64,000 nucleotides of DNA from Haloarcula pelagica (GTDB taxonomy: Archaea > Halobacteriota > Halobacteria > Halobacteriales > Haloarculaceae), in NCBI RefSeq assembly GCF_030127105.1, contig NZ_CP126161.1, positions 1,116,001-1,180,000 of the forward strand. The letters run 5' to 3'. Below, piece after piece: positions 35,737-44,776 of the stretch (positions are counted from its first letter, which is position 1; every line of letters begins with the position of its first letter). A program made the position numbers and the translations under genes. The notes under the pieces were generated by a model. That model searched no databases, had not been told where the DNA came from, and saw nothing but the letters and a program-made list of their open reading frames with translations.

Positions 35737-37430
35737 GCTTCGTTCTCCATGCGTTGGGTATCCTGGGTGACATTCTGCGTCAGCCGACGCCAGGCACTCT
35801 GGCCGGCCCAGCCGACAAGCGAGAGTCCAAAGCCAGATACTGCCGTCCCGAGGACAGCCCCGGTGACGAGCTGGCGTTCCTGAAACGGCACCGGCTGATA
35901 GACGCCAGTCGGTTCGCTACTCATATTCAGCACGTCCACGTCGCCATCGGTAAGCTCGAATGCGAGGACATCCTGCCCACCGACCTCCTCGTACACGTAC
36001 GGCTCGGTCTCGACCCATTTTCTGGTGTCTCCTTCGAGGGTTCTCGTTTGCAGGCGACCGTCAGTTGCGGGTTCGACGGTCAGGTGCGCAAGTCGATCGG
36101 CGACCTGCAGCGGGCCGCTCTGTGGGAGCGACGAGAGGCTGTACTCGCCAGCGACGGTTTCTGCGCGCTCCGGGCTTCCCGGTCTCGACGTCGGTGTTGG
36201 CGTCGCGGGTTCCGGCTGCAGGTCGTACTCCGCGACGATTTCGTCGACGACAGCCTTCGGCCCGTCACTCGGGTTACTGTTGTAGGCGACGAAAACCCCG
36301 ACGTCGTGGTCCGGTGCGAGCAGGAGGTAGCTCGTGAAGTTGATGGTCGCGCCCGAGTGGGCGATACAGTTGGCATCCGGATTCCCGTACTCGTGGAAGC
36401 CGTACCGCCAATTCGTGACTGCGGGGTGGCGCACATGGTGGCGACTGTGCATCGTCTCGGCTGTCTCTGCGTCGAGTATCCGCACATCCCCGACTGCGCC
36501 GTTCCCGAGGTGTGCGCTGATGAACGACGCCATGTCCGTTGCCGTTGCACTCAGCGAGCCCGCAGGACGCATGTTGATGTACACGTCGTCCGCAGGCGTA
36601 AACGCTCCATCGTCACGGACGTGCGGTGTAGCGAGGTTGCCGGGCTGGTCATCGGGGATGGGCTGGGCGAACGTGCTGTGGGTCATCCCGAGCGGGCCGA
36701 AGAGTTCGGACTGCACGTACTCCTCGAAGGTCGTCTCGTGGGCCTGGGCGACCACATGTCCGGCGAGCGCTGCGCCGTAGTTCGAGTAGCCGACGAGTTC
36801 TCCGGGCGGACAGATACGCGAGCGCTGCTGCTCGGACAGTACGGTTCCCAGCGAGTCGACCGCGGCTGGGTCGGCGACGATGTCGGGGTCGAGCGTCGAC
36901 TCGAACCCTGCGGTGTGCGTACCGAGGTACCGGAGCGTCACTGGCTCGTCGTAGGTGTCTGGGACCGTGACAGCGGAGTCGCCGAGATAGCTGTTGACGT
37001 CAGCATCGAGATCGAGAACGCCACGTTCGACACCCTGCATGACAGCAGTGTAGGTGGCGAGCTTCCCGACCGAACCGACCCGGAACACCGTCTCGTCAGC
37101 CCGAACCGGAACGTCTGCGTCGACGTCAGCAGCGCCGTATCCTTTGGTCAGAACGGGTCTGTCTCCGGAGACGATGGCGACAGCGGCTCCCGGCGTCGTG
37201 GTCCCGATTCGCTTGGCCATCACATCGTCGACGACTGCTTCGAGTTCATCCCGGTCCGTGGATAGGCTGTCGCCTGCCTGTGTTTGCGAAATAGTGCTCT
37301 GGGCGGTGGTCGTGGCTCTTGTCCGGCCGGCTACCGTTCCGAAGCCGAGGAGCCCGAGACCGGCGAGGAACGACCGTCTCGTGGTTCCATCGGTGCCGTC
37401 GTCTGTCGTGGAGCAGTTGGGCCACGTCAT
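35733..37430 (-). CDS. class C beta-lactamase-like serine hydrolase, Tat-exported
   Basis: A 565-residue protein from the ATG at 37430, which places a twin-arginine signal (TTRRSFLAGLGLLG) near the N-terminus. Catalytic motifs of the serine beta-lactamase/PBP4* family are present: S-x-x-K as SVGKLAT, and Y-x-N as YSNYGAALAG. The later basic/His box is probably IAHSGATINF. A C-terminal beta domain ends in one membrane helix (LVTGAVLGTAVSGFGLSLVGW). Acts outside the cell, probably as an esterase or peptidase; beta-lactam hydrolysis is not implied, because archaea lack peptidoglycan. Confidence 0.85.
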   Translation of the reverse strand: MTWPNCSTTDDGTDGTTRRSFLAGLGLLGFGTVAGRTRATTTAQSTISQTQAGDSLSTDRDELEAVVDDVMAKRIGTTTPGAAVAIVSGDRPVLTKGYGAADVDADVPVRADETVFRVGSVGKLATYTAVMQGVERGVLDLDADVNSYLGDSAVTVPDTYDEPVTLRYLGTHTAGFESTLDPDIVADPAAVDSLGTVLSEQQRSRICPPGELVGYSNYGAALAGHVVAQAHETTFEEYVQSELFGPLGMTHSTFAQPIPDDQPGNLATPHVRDDGAFTPADDVYINMRPAGSLSATATDMASFISAHLGNGAVGDVRILDAETAETMHSRHHVRHPAVTNWRYGFHEYGNPDANCIAHSGATINFTSYLLLAPDHDVGVFVAYNSNPSDGPKAVVDEIVAEYDLQPEPATPTPTSRPGSPERAETVAGEYSLSSLPQSGPLQVADRLAHLTVEPATDGRLQTRTLEGDTRKWVETEPYVYEEVGGQDVLAFELTDGDVDVLNMSSEPTGVYQPVPFQERQLVTGAVLGTAVSGFGLSLVGWAGQSAWRRLTQNVTQDTQRMENEA

Positions 37431-37498
37431 CTGTCTGGGTAGCCATGGTCGCAGCGATTCATCACCCAGTCCGCTGTTGGATACGTACTCATTGGAGG

Positions 37499-38200
37499 TC
37501 ACCGAAGCGTCGCATCGATAGCAGTGACGAGACCGAAAAACGCCGTCGAGGCGTTTTCGACCGTGAGGCCGGCCGCCTCGACGGTCGCACGTGGCTCGTG
37601 GTTCAGTCGGCAACCGTTCTTCTCGTAGTGGGACTCTGCACGCCGGTCCTGGAGCCAAGCCAGCGGCGCAACGTCGCTGCGGCTATGTTCGAGCAGTAGT
37701 ATCTCGCCCTCTGGGGTACAGACTCGTTCCATCTCGTGGAGCGCCGCAATTGGGTCCGGGAACGTACACGTCGAAAACGACGAGATGACGGTATCGAAGC
37801 TGTCGTCGGGGAGTTTGAGTGCCTGGGTGTCCATCTGCTGGACAGTCCCGTCCAGTCCGAGTCTATCGAGTTCGTCGCGAGCGTGGGTGAGCATAGCGTT
37901 GCTGATGTCGATGCCGACGACCTCGACCGCCGACTCGAGATAGCGGAAGTTCCGCCCGGTGCCACAGGCGACATCGAGCACTCGGCCGTTAGCTTGTTCG
38001 AACTGGGTGTGACGATACCGACCGGCGAAGAGCCGGTCGAGTTCCTGCCACCGAGCGAGTTTGTCAGCCACATCTGCGTACGCTTCGGCGATTTCCTCGG
38101 ACGTCTTCGAGTGTTGCCGGGCCGACTGCAATTGGTCGGTGTATTCGCTGTGTGTTCGATGCTGCCCGCCCGCCGGGTCGTGGGGATTGCTTGATTCCAT
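37499..38200 (-). CDS. class I SAM-dependent methyltransferase
   Basis: A 233-residue enzyme from the ATG at 38200. Motif I is VLDVACGTGRNFRYL, motif II VVGIDISNAML, and post-motif LPDDSFDTVISSFSTCTF, followed by EILLLEHSRS. This is the UbiE/phospholipid N-methyltransferase-like layout (methyltransferase domain 11). It probably methylates a small molecule such as a lipid or quinone. The 70 bases to the serine hydrolase leave room for a separate promoter. Confidence 0.83.
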   Translation of the reverse strand: MESSNPHDPAGGQHRTHSEYTDQLQSARQHSKTSEEIAEAYADVADKLARWQELDRLFAGRYRHTQFEQANGRVLDVACGTGRNFRYLESAVEVVGIDISNAMLTHARDELDRLGLDGTVQQMDTQALKLPDDSFDTVISSFSTCTFPDPIAALHEMERVCTPEGEILLLEHSRSDVAPLAWLQDRRAESHYEKNGCRLNHEPRATVEAAGLTVENASTAFFGLVTAIDATLR

Positions 38201-38398
38201 GGGTGAACCTCCGCTGACCGCGAGTATGGGTCGGACTAGCGACACGGATGAAATTATTGAATGTTTGATAAATAGTCGGATCTGCTACAAAATCCGAGTT
38301 GAGCAGAAAGGCCCAACACTACTCGATTACCACCGATATCTGGAGAACCGCTCGCCGAACACGACTGTCTGCTCAACGCCGCTTTCGTAATAATATTG

Positions 38399-39323
38399 TC
38401 AGGCACGTCGAAACTCACCGCTCTCGCCTCGCACGCGCACCGTCCGCTCTACTGTTGCAGTCGAATCGAGATAGAGTCGAACTGCGTCGTCTCCGTGGCG
38501 CAATACGACTTCGTACTCATTGGGATCAGAGGCCGTCTGTTCTGATGTCCACCGGCCCTCGTAGACGTTTCTGTGGAACTCCCAGATACCCCGCGTCATC
38601 ACATCGACTCCACGCTCCCGATGGAAGGAGATCGATGCCGGATGATAGACGACACTGTAGGTCAACGGGCTGTTGTACTCTCGGAGGCACTCCTCACAAG
38701 TACTCATCACCACGAACGAATCCGCATCGGGCAACGGACTTTCGGGTACCGCGACTACCTTGGCAGACAGCTGTGCACCACACTCTGGACACATCTCCCG
38801 CCGGATTTGCCTTGCGGTCTCCGCACTGCGTAACTTGACGCTCTATACGAGCGACTTTCCGTCCCGCGTCCGCACCTGTGCTGGCGTAATCGGTTGTCCC
38901 GTCACCTGTTGCTCACAAGCCGTACAGTCGATACGGAAAAACTGATGTGAGAGTCTCGCTTCCGATGCCGCCTCGCCACAGAAGACACAGGTTCTATCGA
39001 CCGGTTCAGGGCCGAACGAATCGGGTTGCTCATAATTCTCGGACAGTATGAATCGGACAATCCGCTCACCAGCGTGGGACAGTGAATACCCATCGTCGGT
39101 TTTGCGTAGATACGTCCCGGTGAGTTCGCCGAGATGGTACGACAGCTTCGATGTATTTTCCACATCTACGTGGTCGTAAATCTCAGAAAACGCGAGTTCA
39201 GCAGCCCCCGTCCCGACCCCCGTCAAGTTCGAACTGGGCGACGGCGATAGCTCGAAGAATATCGACCCGAGTGTCATCAGCGAGCAGTCGAAAGATATCC
39301 GTAGCCGAACAACGCTCAGACAT
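38399..39323 (-). pseudogene. ArsR-type winged-helix/zinc-ribbon regulator broken by a frameshift and a stop codon
   Basis: From the ATG at 39323 one reads MSERCSATDIFRLLADDTRV, an ArsR-like opening. Near the C5 run at 39205-39209 the frame shifts, after which ELAFSEIYDHVDVENTSKLS, YLRKTDDGYSLSHAGER and a CVFCGEAA zinc ribbon continue. An in-frame TAG at 38843-38845 then interrupts, and the same frame resumes as SVKLRSAETARQIRREMCPE with CEECLRE. Re-joined, the pieces make one regulator of about 305 residues with an N-terminal DNA-binding domain and metal-ribbon C-terminal parts. Two independent lesions argue against a single sequencing error. Confidence 0.8.
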
Positions 39324-39584
39324 TGTCTTCCGTATCTACTGTTAGTGCAGTGGTGTACTGAAACCCCGGATAGGGGGCGGTGGACACCTCTCTGACTGCT
39401 GGTAGCTTGGTGGCAGTGATTAGTATTCAGACTCCCCGAGAATCTACCTGCATGCTGGGATAATCACGACCAGTCAAGCAGAATCAGTTCGTTCCCTCAC
39501 GCCCGAGCGCTATACTCGGCTGATGAGTTTCTGAAGTGACACCACGTCCCGAACACTTAGGCCGATTGGCGCGTATGAACACAT

Positions 39585-39833
39585 ATGGCAACTGTATCCG
39601 CCCCTGACGGTGTCGAGTTCGTCGAGGAGGACGACGGCCGGGTGACGGCCCGACACCTGGAGTCGGGCGTTGCGTCGTTCGGCGACACTGAGGCGGAGGC
39701 GCTTCGACAGCTCGCCGACGCACTAGATTCACACCGCGGCGAGGGCGACCCCATCGACGATCCCGAGGCGTATCTCCGGGAGCAGGGTATCGACGTCGAG
39801 ATTGGCGAGGCCGGCCCGCCGCCGTGGGAATAG
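39585..39833 (+). CDS. hicB: HicB-type antitoxin
   Basis: An 82-residue protein with the partial RNase H-like HicB fold: VEFVEEDDGRVTARHLESGV, ASFGDTEAEALRQLADALDS. The segment ending DPEAYLREQGIDVEI is a family-typical tail. It ends one base before the GTG of the HicA-type gene. It neutralises that toxin and usually represses the operon. Confidence 0.85.
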   Translation: MATVSAPDGVEFVEEDDGRVTARHLESGVASFGDTEAEALRQLADALDSHRGEGDPIDDPEAYLREQGIDVEIGEAGPPPWE

Positions 39834-39834
39834 T

Positions 39835-40080
39835 GTGGTTCGGACGACGTTCTCCTCTGACGAGGTGCTGAAGACACTGACCAAACACGGCTATGTCCCG
39901 GTCGGCGGAAAGGGAAGTCACACAACACTTCGGTATGAGAATCCCGACACTGGCGAGATTCGGACCGTGACGGTTCCGAAAGCCGATCCCATTCCCACTG
40001 GGACGCTCCAAGATATTGCCGACCAGTGCGGCGCCGAGGAGTTTCACGAGTTTTGCCGATGGGTCGACGAGACGGCGTGA
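39835..40080 (+). CDS. hicA: HicA-type mRNA interferase toxin
   Basis: An 81-residue double-stranded-RNA-binding-fold protein starting at GTG (VVRTTFSSDEVLKTLTKHGY). The catalytic step GGKGSHTTLRYE contains the conserved G-S-H, followed by RTVTVPKADPIPTGTLQDI. The start at 39835 follows the hicB stop with one base between. Earlier starts would run into hicB. HicA cleaves mRNAs; with HicB it forms a complete module. Confidence 0.88.
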   Translation: MVRTTFSSDEVLKTLTKHGYVPVGGKGSHTTLRYENPDTGEIRTVTVPKADPIPTGTLQDIADQCGAEEFHEFCRWVDETA

Positions 40081-40285
40081 CCTGCAGACCGGCTATCGGT
40101 TGGTACTACTGACCCGACTGCGTGATTCCGGCGATAGTCACGACCAGACTTCCCTTGGCATATTCTGTTCCACAATACCGGGAACGAGACAGTTTCGGAT
40201 AGCTTCTGATTCCTATCCGGCGGCTCATTTGTAGGCGCGAATGGGGTAAATGGGCGTATTTCAGATGCCCGGGAGAACACAAATC

Positions 40286-40687
40286 TCAGGGAGCGGCAGT
40301 GGCCCCGTCTCCGGGGTCGTGAGCAAGCGGCGAGACGACGAGATCATCGTAGGGGAACACTGGCTTCTTTGCCTGCCCGACAGTCTGGAAGCGGATGACG
40401 CCCAGCGCTTCGAGTGTCGTCAGTTCTTCGTGGACGTTCTTTTTGTCACGGCCGACCAGTCGCGCTGTCTCGCGAATGCTTTCGGGTTCTTCATCTCTGA
40501 TAACGCGCAAGAGCGTGTACGTCCGCTCGTTGAACACGTCGGTCAGCTGGCTCTCATTCGGGAACCGGACAGTGGCTGGCCGGTCGAGGTGTTTCCCCTC
40601 TTTGAGTGTCTGGACTGCTTCAAGGCCTTCTTCGTACGGATTGGTCTCGTCGTCGACCGTGACCACGAGTACGTTCTGTTCAGTCAT
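40286..40687 (-). CDS. HVO_A0114-type winged-helix antitoxin candidate
   Basis: A 133-residue protein from the ATG at 40687. The N-terminal part has LVVTVDDETNPYEEGLEAVQ. The winged helix has ERTYTLLRVIRDEEPESIRE, TARLVGRDKKNVHEELTTL and GVIRFQTVGQAKKPVFPYD. This architecture matches the HVO_A0114 family of haloarchaeal DNA-binding proteins, which are commonly encoded next to TumE-type toxins. It overlaps the toxin stop by eight bases. Confidence 0.78.
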   Translation of the reverse strand: MTEQNVLVVTVDDETNPYEEGLEAVQTLKEGKHLDRPATVRFPNESQLTDVFNERTYTLLRVIRDEEPESIRETARLVGRDKKNVHEELTTLEALGVIRFQTVGQAKKPVFPYDDLVVSPLAHDPGDGATAAP

Positions 40688-41036
40688 TGGTATCACCGTT
40701 GTCGTCGGATGGACCGAATCTTGGCTTCGGAATCTCGTCCCAGAACCGTTCGTAAAGGTCCTCGATGCCAGGGAACTCGACGAACTCGGGTTCCGGGTCG
40801 GGAGCGACGTGTAATTCGTGGCCTTTCGTATCCTCGTGTGAGTTATCGTAGCGACGGATCGTCCCGTCGTCGAGTGTCTCGGAACCGGCGGTCAGCGCTC
40901 CGTAGTGAAGCGTGTATCGCCATCCCGATGGATAGGCATCGTCGTCCGTCCGCCGGATCGACACGCGAATGACGGTCCCATCTTCGTACACTGTAGCGTT
41001 GTCGTATCCATCGAGATCGTCGGCCGTTGGTTCCAT
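40680..41036 (-). CDS. TumE-family toxin
   Basis: A 118-residue protein with TumE/DUF6516-type hallmarks: VYEDGTVIRVSIRRTDD, WRYTLHYGALTAGSE, and RRYDNSHEDTKGHELHVAPD, the usual R-x-D-N-x-H followed by a H-x-H. It is the first gene of a toxin-then-antitoxin operon with the HVO_A0114-type gene. TumE proteins are the toxic half of TumE-TumA modules. The toxin role here follows from family and context. Confidence 0.72.
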   Translation of the reverse strand: MEPTADDLDGYDNATVYEDGTVIRVSIRRTDDDAYPSGWRYTLHYGALTAGSETLDDGTIRRYDNSHEDTKGHELHVAPDPEPEFVEFPGIEDLYERFWDEIPKPRFGPSDDNGDTND

Positions 41037-41249
41037 CCGGTACTATGTTGGTTTTGTGGCCAACGATATAGGAGTGTTGGTTCCTCAAACAACGCTATAG
41101 AGACAACGCTGTACTGAGTGATTCGGCTATGTACTGATTCGCTATAGGAGGAGAATCACGACCATTGTCGCAGGATGCTGTAGTGGTTGCTTGAATAGAC
41201 AGAACCCATCTTCTGGTTCATATATTGAATAGCACCATTCTGCTACATG

Positions 41250-41540
41250 CTACTCCTCTGTTGCATCATACAGGAGACTGAATGCTGGGTGTCGGTAAAG
41301 CACCAGTTTGCATGACAGGCACTGGGTCATCAGTGAACGTTCAGTTCCCCAATAATCACTACGGCGAACTACTGCACCTTGTTGCATTCCGTACCGGCCT
41401 CCTTCTGCTGTGAAGTGCCGATATTCCGTTGTCCCACATTCTGGGCATGGGTCGCCAAGTTGTCCCCACTCAGGATGTTGCTTTTCAGTGATTTCTCGCT
41501 CATCACCGTCGCTATCTCTCAGTATGAGTGTCTGTTTCAT
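41250..41540 (-). CDS. small zinc-ribbon protein
   Basis: A 96-residue protein. CPECGTTEYRHFTAEGGRYG and TQCLSCKLVLYRHP give two C-x-x-C pairs forming one zinc ribbon. A tattttatg box on this strand lies about 30 bases before the ATG, supporting a leaderless gene. Small ribbon proteins of this size are frequent in haloarchaea, sometimes as nucleic-acid-binding adaptors. Function unknown. Confidence 0.7.
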   Translation of the reverse strand: MKQTLILRDSDGDEREITEKQHPEWGQLGDPCPECGTTEYRHFTAEGGRYGMQQGAVVRRSDYWGTERSLMTQCLSCKLVLYRHPAFSLLYDATEE

Positions 41541-41606
41541 TTTCGAGCCTCGCTCTTCTGGCTCGCATAAAATAGGCGCTAATAGCGTCTTGGGACCAGA
41601 GTCTAT

Positions 41607-42308
41607 CTAAGCCTGAGTGACGTAATCGGGTCGCTCCGTATAGTCGATTGGATCCATCTCACCAATTCGCTGAAACGCCTGTAGACGGAACGCGCATGCA
41701 TCACAGGTACCACAGGCTGGTGCTTCATCCCGATAGCAACTCCAAGAGTGCTCATACGGGACACCGAGTTCGAGACCGCGTTCAGCAATATCGGTTTTCG
41801 ACCAGTTAGTAAACGGTGCTTCAATCGAAATGTCAGTCTCGTCTTTCGTCCCCACATCAACCACTTGCTGGAACGCCTCGAAGAATTGTGGTCGACAGTC
41901 GGGATACCCCGAGAAGTCCTCTGAGTGCGCTCCAATGTACACTGAACCACACTCATTCGCTTCAGCATAGGAGACTGCCATCGAGAGCAGATTCGAATTC
42001 CGGAACGGGACATACGAACTTGGCACCTCCTCACTTTCCAAATCGGCGTCTTCAACCTCGACATCATTATCGGTCAGACTCGACTCGCCGATTTTCGAGA
42101 GGTGGTCCGTAGTGAGGTGCAGGAAGTCCGTCGCCTCAAAATAGTCAGCCTGCGCTTTTGCACACTCCAACTCTTTCGCCTCTGTCCGCTGGCCATAGGA
42201 CGTGTGCAGCATGTGCAAATCCTTGCCAGCTTTCTTCGCTACTGCCGCAGCAGTGGCGCTGTCCATTCCACCCGATGCAAGTACGACCGCTCGTGATTCT
42301 TGTGGCAT
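41607..42308 (-). CDS. queC: 7-cyano-7-deazaguanine (preQ0) synthase
   Basis: A 233-residue enzyme from the ATG at 42308. The PP-loop ATP pyrophosphatase motif is VVLASGGMDSATA, followed by YVPFRNSNLLSMAVSYAEA and GAHSEDFSGYPDCRPQF. A four-Cys zinc site closes the protein (SCYRDEAPACGTCDAC). QueC turns carboxy-deazaguanine into preQ0 for archaeosine in tRNA or for 7-deazaguanine DNA modification. It lies next to a damaged folE, which feeds the same pathway. queD and queE are not in the window. Confidence 0.92.
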   Translation of the reverse strand: MPQESRAVVLASGGMDSATAAAVAKKAGKDLHMLHTSYGQRTEAKELECAKAQADYFEATDFLHLTTDHLSKIGESSLTDNDVEVEDADLESEEVPSSYVPFRNSNLLSMAVSYAEANECGSVYIGAHSEDFSGYPDCRPQFFEAFQQVVDVGTKDETDISIEAPFTNWSKTDIAERGLELGVPYEHSWSCYRDEAPACGTCDACAFRLQAFQRIGEMDPIDYTERPDYVTQA

Positions 42309-42714
42309 ATTGATTGCTCGCCTCATTGAAACGCTGCCGTTCCTCTTCAGTTGGCTCACCGGCCACCGCTCTCGTCACGGTTTCAGTCTGCGTTTCGACA
42401 CCGCGCATCGCTTCACAGAGATGTGTGGCTGAGATCTCCACGAGAACAGCCTCTGCACCGACTTCGTCGCTGAGACCATGCACAATGTCTTGTGTCAACT
42501 GCTCCTGCATCGTGAGCTGACGAGACTGCCAGCGAACATACCGGGATGATTTTGAAAGGCCGACAACGTCACCATCCGGCCGGTACGCAACGGTAGCCGT
42601 CCCGAAGTAGGGAAGGAGGTGATGCTCACAGAGACTGTAGACCGGTATTCCAGTCTTGACAACGAAGTCGTTACCGCTCGCTTCGAAAGTCCGGAGGGCC
42701 GGTTTCTCCTCCAA
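42145..42714 (-). pseudogene. folE: N-terminally truncated GTP cyclohydrolase I
   Basis: The reading frame contains the GTP cyclohydrolase I core: FVVKTGIPVYSLCEHHLLPY with zinc-binding C-E-H-H, VVGLSKSSRYV, LTMQEQLTQDI and ATHLCEAMRGVET with the second zinc Cys. The family's N-terminal helical part is missing; the frame opens with TTG only 37 bases after the neighbouring DUF6498 gene's stop. Recognisable homology ends near 42310, where queC begins in another frame, so the last 55 codons are run-on. FolE provides dihydroneopterin triphosphate for preQ0. Probably inactive, since the N-terminal helices build the decamer. Confidence 0.75.
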
Positions 42715-42750
42715 GCGAGACCCAGAGCATTTGATAGAAAAACCAGGGTC

Positions 42751-44151
42751 TCATATTCGCGAGAGTGCCGCCCAGAGGAGCACACCGACTGGGAGTAGGA
42801 AGAAGGGAGCGAACACGACGGTAATCGCACCTGCCATCGCGTCGGTAATCTGGGAGCTGAAAAACAGCCCTGCGGGCACAGCCGCGAAACACAACATCAG
42901 AACACTCGCGGCACCTATCACTACAGGGTCGCGGTCCGGTCGTGCCGTTTCTTCGACAGGGAGCCCGAGCGTCTCGACGACACGGTCGATGTCTGCGACT
43001 GGACCTATCTGCACATCCTCTTGCTCACCCCCACTGGATATCGTCAGTGTCCCCGTGTCGAGCAAGCGGTCAGCGATTGCGTTTTTCACCGAGAACGTCG
43101 TCGAGGAATCGACTGTCAAACACCACTGTGGTGCCGCAAGCAGCTTGTCGTATGCAACGAGATGATTGCCTCGGCGCTGGTACTCAATTGTCCCGTACCG
43201 GAAGAAGTAGCTGAGTACCCGTGTGGCCACGATGACACCGACTCCAACGAGCCCGATAGCCATCCACACCGGGTCTCGAGCGATGGTCGCGAATCCCGTG
43301 ACGACGAGTGACCCAAGCCCTAGACGGTTCGCGAAGCCGTAGGCGATTGCCCAGAGACTCCCCAGCAACACTGACTTCGCACTGACGCTGACTCGCGCCT
43401 GGACAGCATCGTCAGGAAGTTCAATTTCTGGCGGTGGCTCGCTCAAATTCTCCTCGGCCTCGAACCAGTCACCGGTTCCAAGCACTGGTGTCCCGATATG
43501 TTCGACGTAGAATCGGTATAGCGACGCAGAAGATTTCCCAAGAACCACGCCGACGAGAATCACCAGCCCGCCCGTCCGACCGCCGTCAGTTGCAAACAAC
43601 GCGAGCGGCAACAATAGGGCCGTGAGCTGTGCAGGGGTTCGCATTATCTCTCGGGCGGAGACGTCGGTATACCGCTCTCGATGGATGTACTCGGCGACGA
43701 AGTCAACTCCCTGCGCAACCACGAGCGTTCCGAGGCCACAGAGAAGATTGAGTGTGAGCACCGGCGGGGCGTCTACTGACAGCCAATACGCAATACTTAC
43801 TGGAAAGACCGTAACGAACCAGCCTCCGACCAGTGAGAGCGCAAACGGGATGTTTCGTGGATAGACCGGTGGCCACGAGCCCCGAATTACCCAGCCACCC
43901 CGCTTCTCTCTGAGTTCGCGTAATGGCTCCATCTGACCGGCCACACTCGGCGAGCCACGCTCGGCAAACAGAATCTTGAGTGCGGCCAAGACGACTGCAC
44001 TGAACGCTTCAGCCCAGTAGATGACCAACAAGGACCAGAGGCTCCACTCCCAGAGGAGGACACCGACGAGAGGAAGGAGATTCGCCCCTGTGAGACTGAT
44101 TGCACCAACAGGTGAACTGGTCAGCGGTGAGACTCGCTCGCGTCTTTTCAC
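42751..44151 (-). CDS. DUF6498-type polytopic membrane protein
   Basis: A 466-residue protein with about nine membrane helices. The opening GANLLPLVGVLLWEWSLWSL then LLVIYWAEAF resembles the DUF6498 family. A soluble segment of about 80 residues with QRRGNHLVAYDKLLAAPQWC lies between later helices. No transporter or enzyme motif is evident. Three small membrane-protein genes follow upstream on the same strand, so this may be a membrane-protein operon. Confidence 0.7.
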   Translation of the reverse strand: MKRRERVSPLTSSPVGAISLTGANLLPLVGVLLWEWSLWSLLVIYWAEAFSAVVLAALKILFAERGSPSVAGQMEPLRELREKRGGWVIRGSWPPVYPRNIPFALSLVGGWFVTVFPVSIAYWLSVDAPPVLTLNLLCGLGTLVVAQGVDFVAEYIHRERYTDVSAREIMRTPAQLTALLLPLALFATDGGRTGGLVILVGVVLGKSSASLYRFYVEHIGTPVLGTGDWFEAEENLSEPPPEIELPDDAVQARVSVSAKSVLLGSLWAIAYGFANRLGLGSLVVTGFATIARDPVWMAIGLVGVGVIVATRVLSYFFRYGTIEYQRRGNHLVAYDKLLAAPQWCLTVDSSTTFSVKNAIADRLLDTGTLTISSGGEQEDVQIGPVADIDRVVETLGLPVEETARPDRDPVVIGAASVLMLCFAAVPAGLFFSSQITDAMAGAITVVFAPFFLLPVGVLLWAALSRI

Positions 44152-44158
44152 GCTTCTT

Positions 44159-44509
44159 TCACCCGGTTTCTGACGTGGTGTTCATTCGTGTGCGGATCTC
44201 TGCGGCCACTCCTGCAATCCCAGCAATGACGAATAGTCCAGCGAGGATGAACCAGTCACCATCGAGATACTGGAGCGCACCGATTGCAATCATGCCACCG
44301 TACATGAGTGGCTGGTAGAGTGGGTGACTTCGAATACCCTTCACGGTCGCTACGAGCAACATCGGAACCACAATTATCCAGAGGACGACTGTATACAGTG
44401 ACGGCGGACCGTAGTAGATAAATTCGAAGTACGTGGCTGCGCCGACGATTACCAGCATGACTAGAAGTGCTGCTGGACGAATGCGGTCCTCGAGGGTGTT
44501 GAGAGGCAT
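44159..44509 (-). CDS. small four-helix membrane protein
   Basis: A 116-residue protein with four hydrophobic segments (ALLVMLVIVGAATYFEFIYY, TVVLWIIVVPMLLVATVKG, LMYGGMIAIGALQYL, ILAGLFVIAGIAGVA). It ends seven bases before the DUF6498 gene. No family recognised. Confidence 0.6.
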   Translation of the reverse strand: MPLNTLEDRIRPAALLVMLVIVGAATYFEFIYYGPPSLYTVVLWIIVVPMLLVATVKGIRSHPLYQPLMYGGMIAIGALQYLDGDWFILAGLFVIAGIAGVAAEIRTRMNTTSETG

Positions 44510-44524
44510 TATGCAGACGCTGTT

Positions 44525-44698
44525 TCAGACCGCCCGTTTCAGGATCTGTGGAGTCACCACAACTTCAAGGACGGCGATGCCAAGCGCAACCCACCGTATC
44601 GTACCCTCGAGCAGGGCAAGCGCGATGACTGCAATAATCGCGGCGTTGATGATACTGAGTCCGTAGCGGACGGCAGGGCTTTGGAATGGGGAGGGCAT
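44525..44698 (-). CDS. 57-residue two-helix membrane protein
   Basis: The ATG at 44698 opens MPSPFQSPAVRYGLSIINAA with two hydrophobic stretches (IIAVIALALLEG and WVALGIAVLEVVV). It lies 15 bases upstream of the 116-residue membrane protein on the same strand. Too short for most gene finders, but the hydrophobic pattern and spacing fit a small operon gene. Confidence 0.5.
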   Translation of the reverse strand: MPSPFQSPAVRYGLSIINAAIIAVIALALLEGTIRWVALGIAVLEVVVTPQILKRAV

Positions 44699-44776
44699 AT
44701 GCGAGGATGTAGCCCCAGGCAGGGTATATCAGTTTATATGCAGTAGTGAGCTGGGAATTTCAAGTGAAAGACCCAG

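Noticed and set aside
37246..37446. An open frame on the same strand as the serine hydrolase, starting 16 bases upstream of it.
   Set aside because: It is in another frame from the Tat signal and beta-lactamase motifs and is a composition artefact of high-GC coding DNA.
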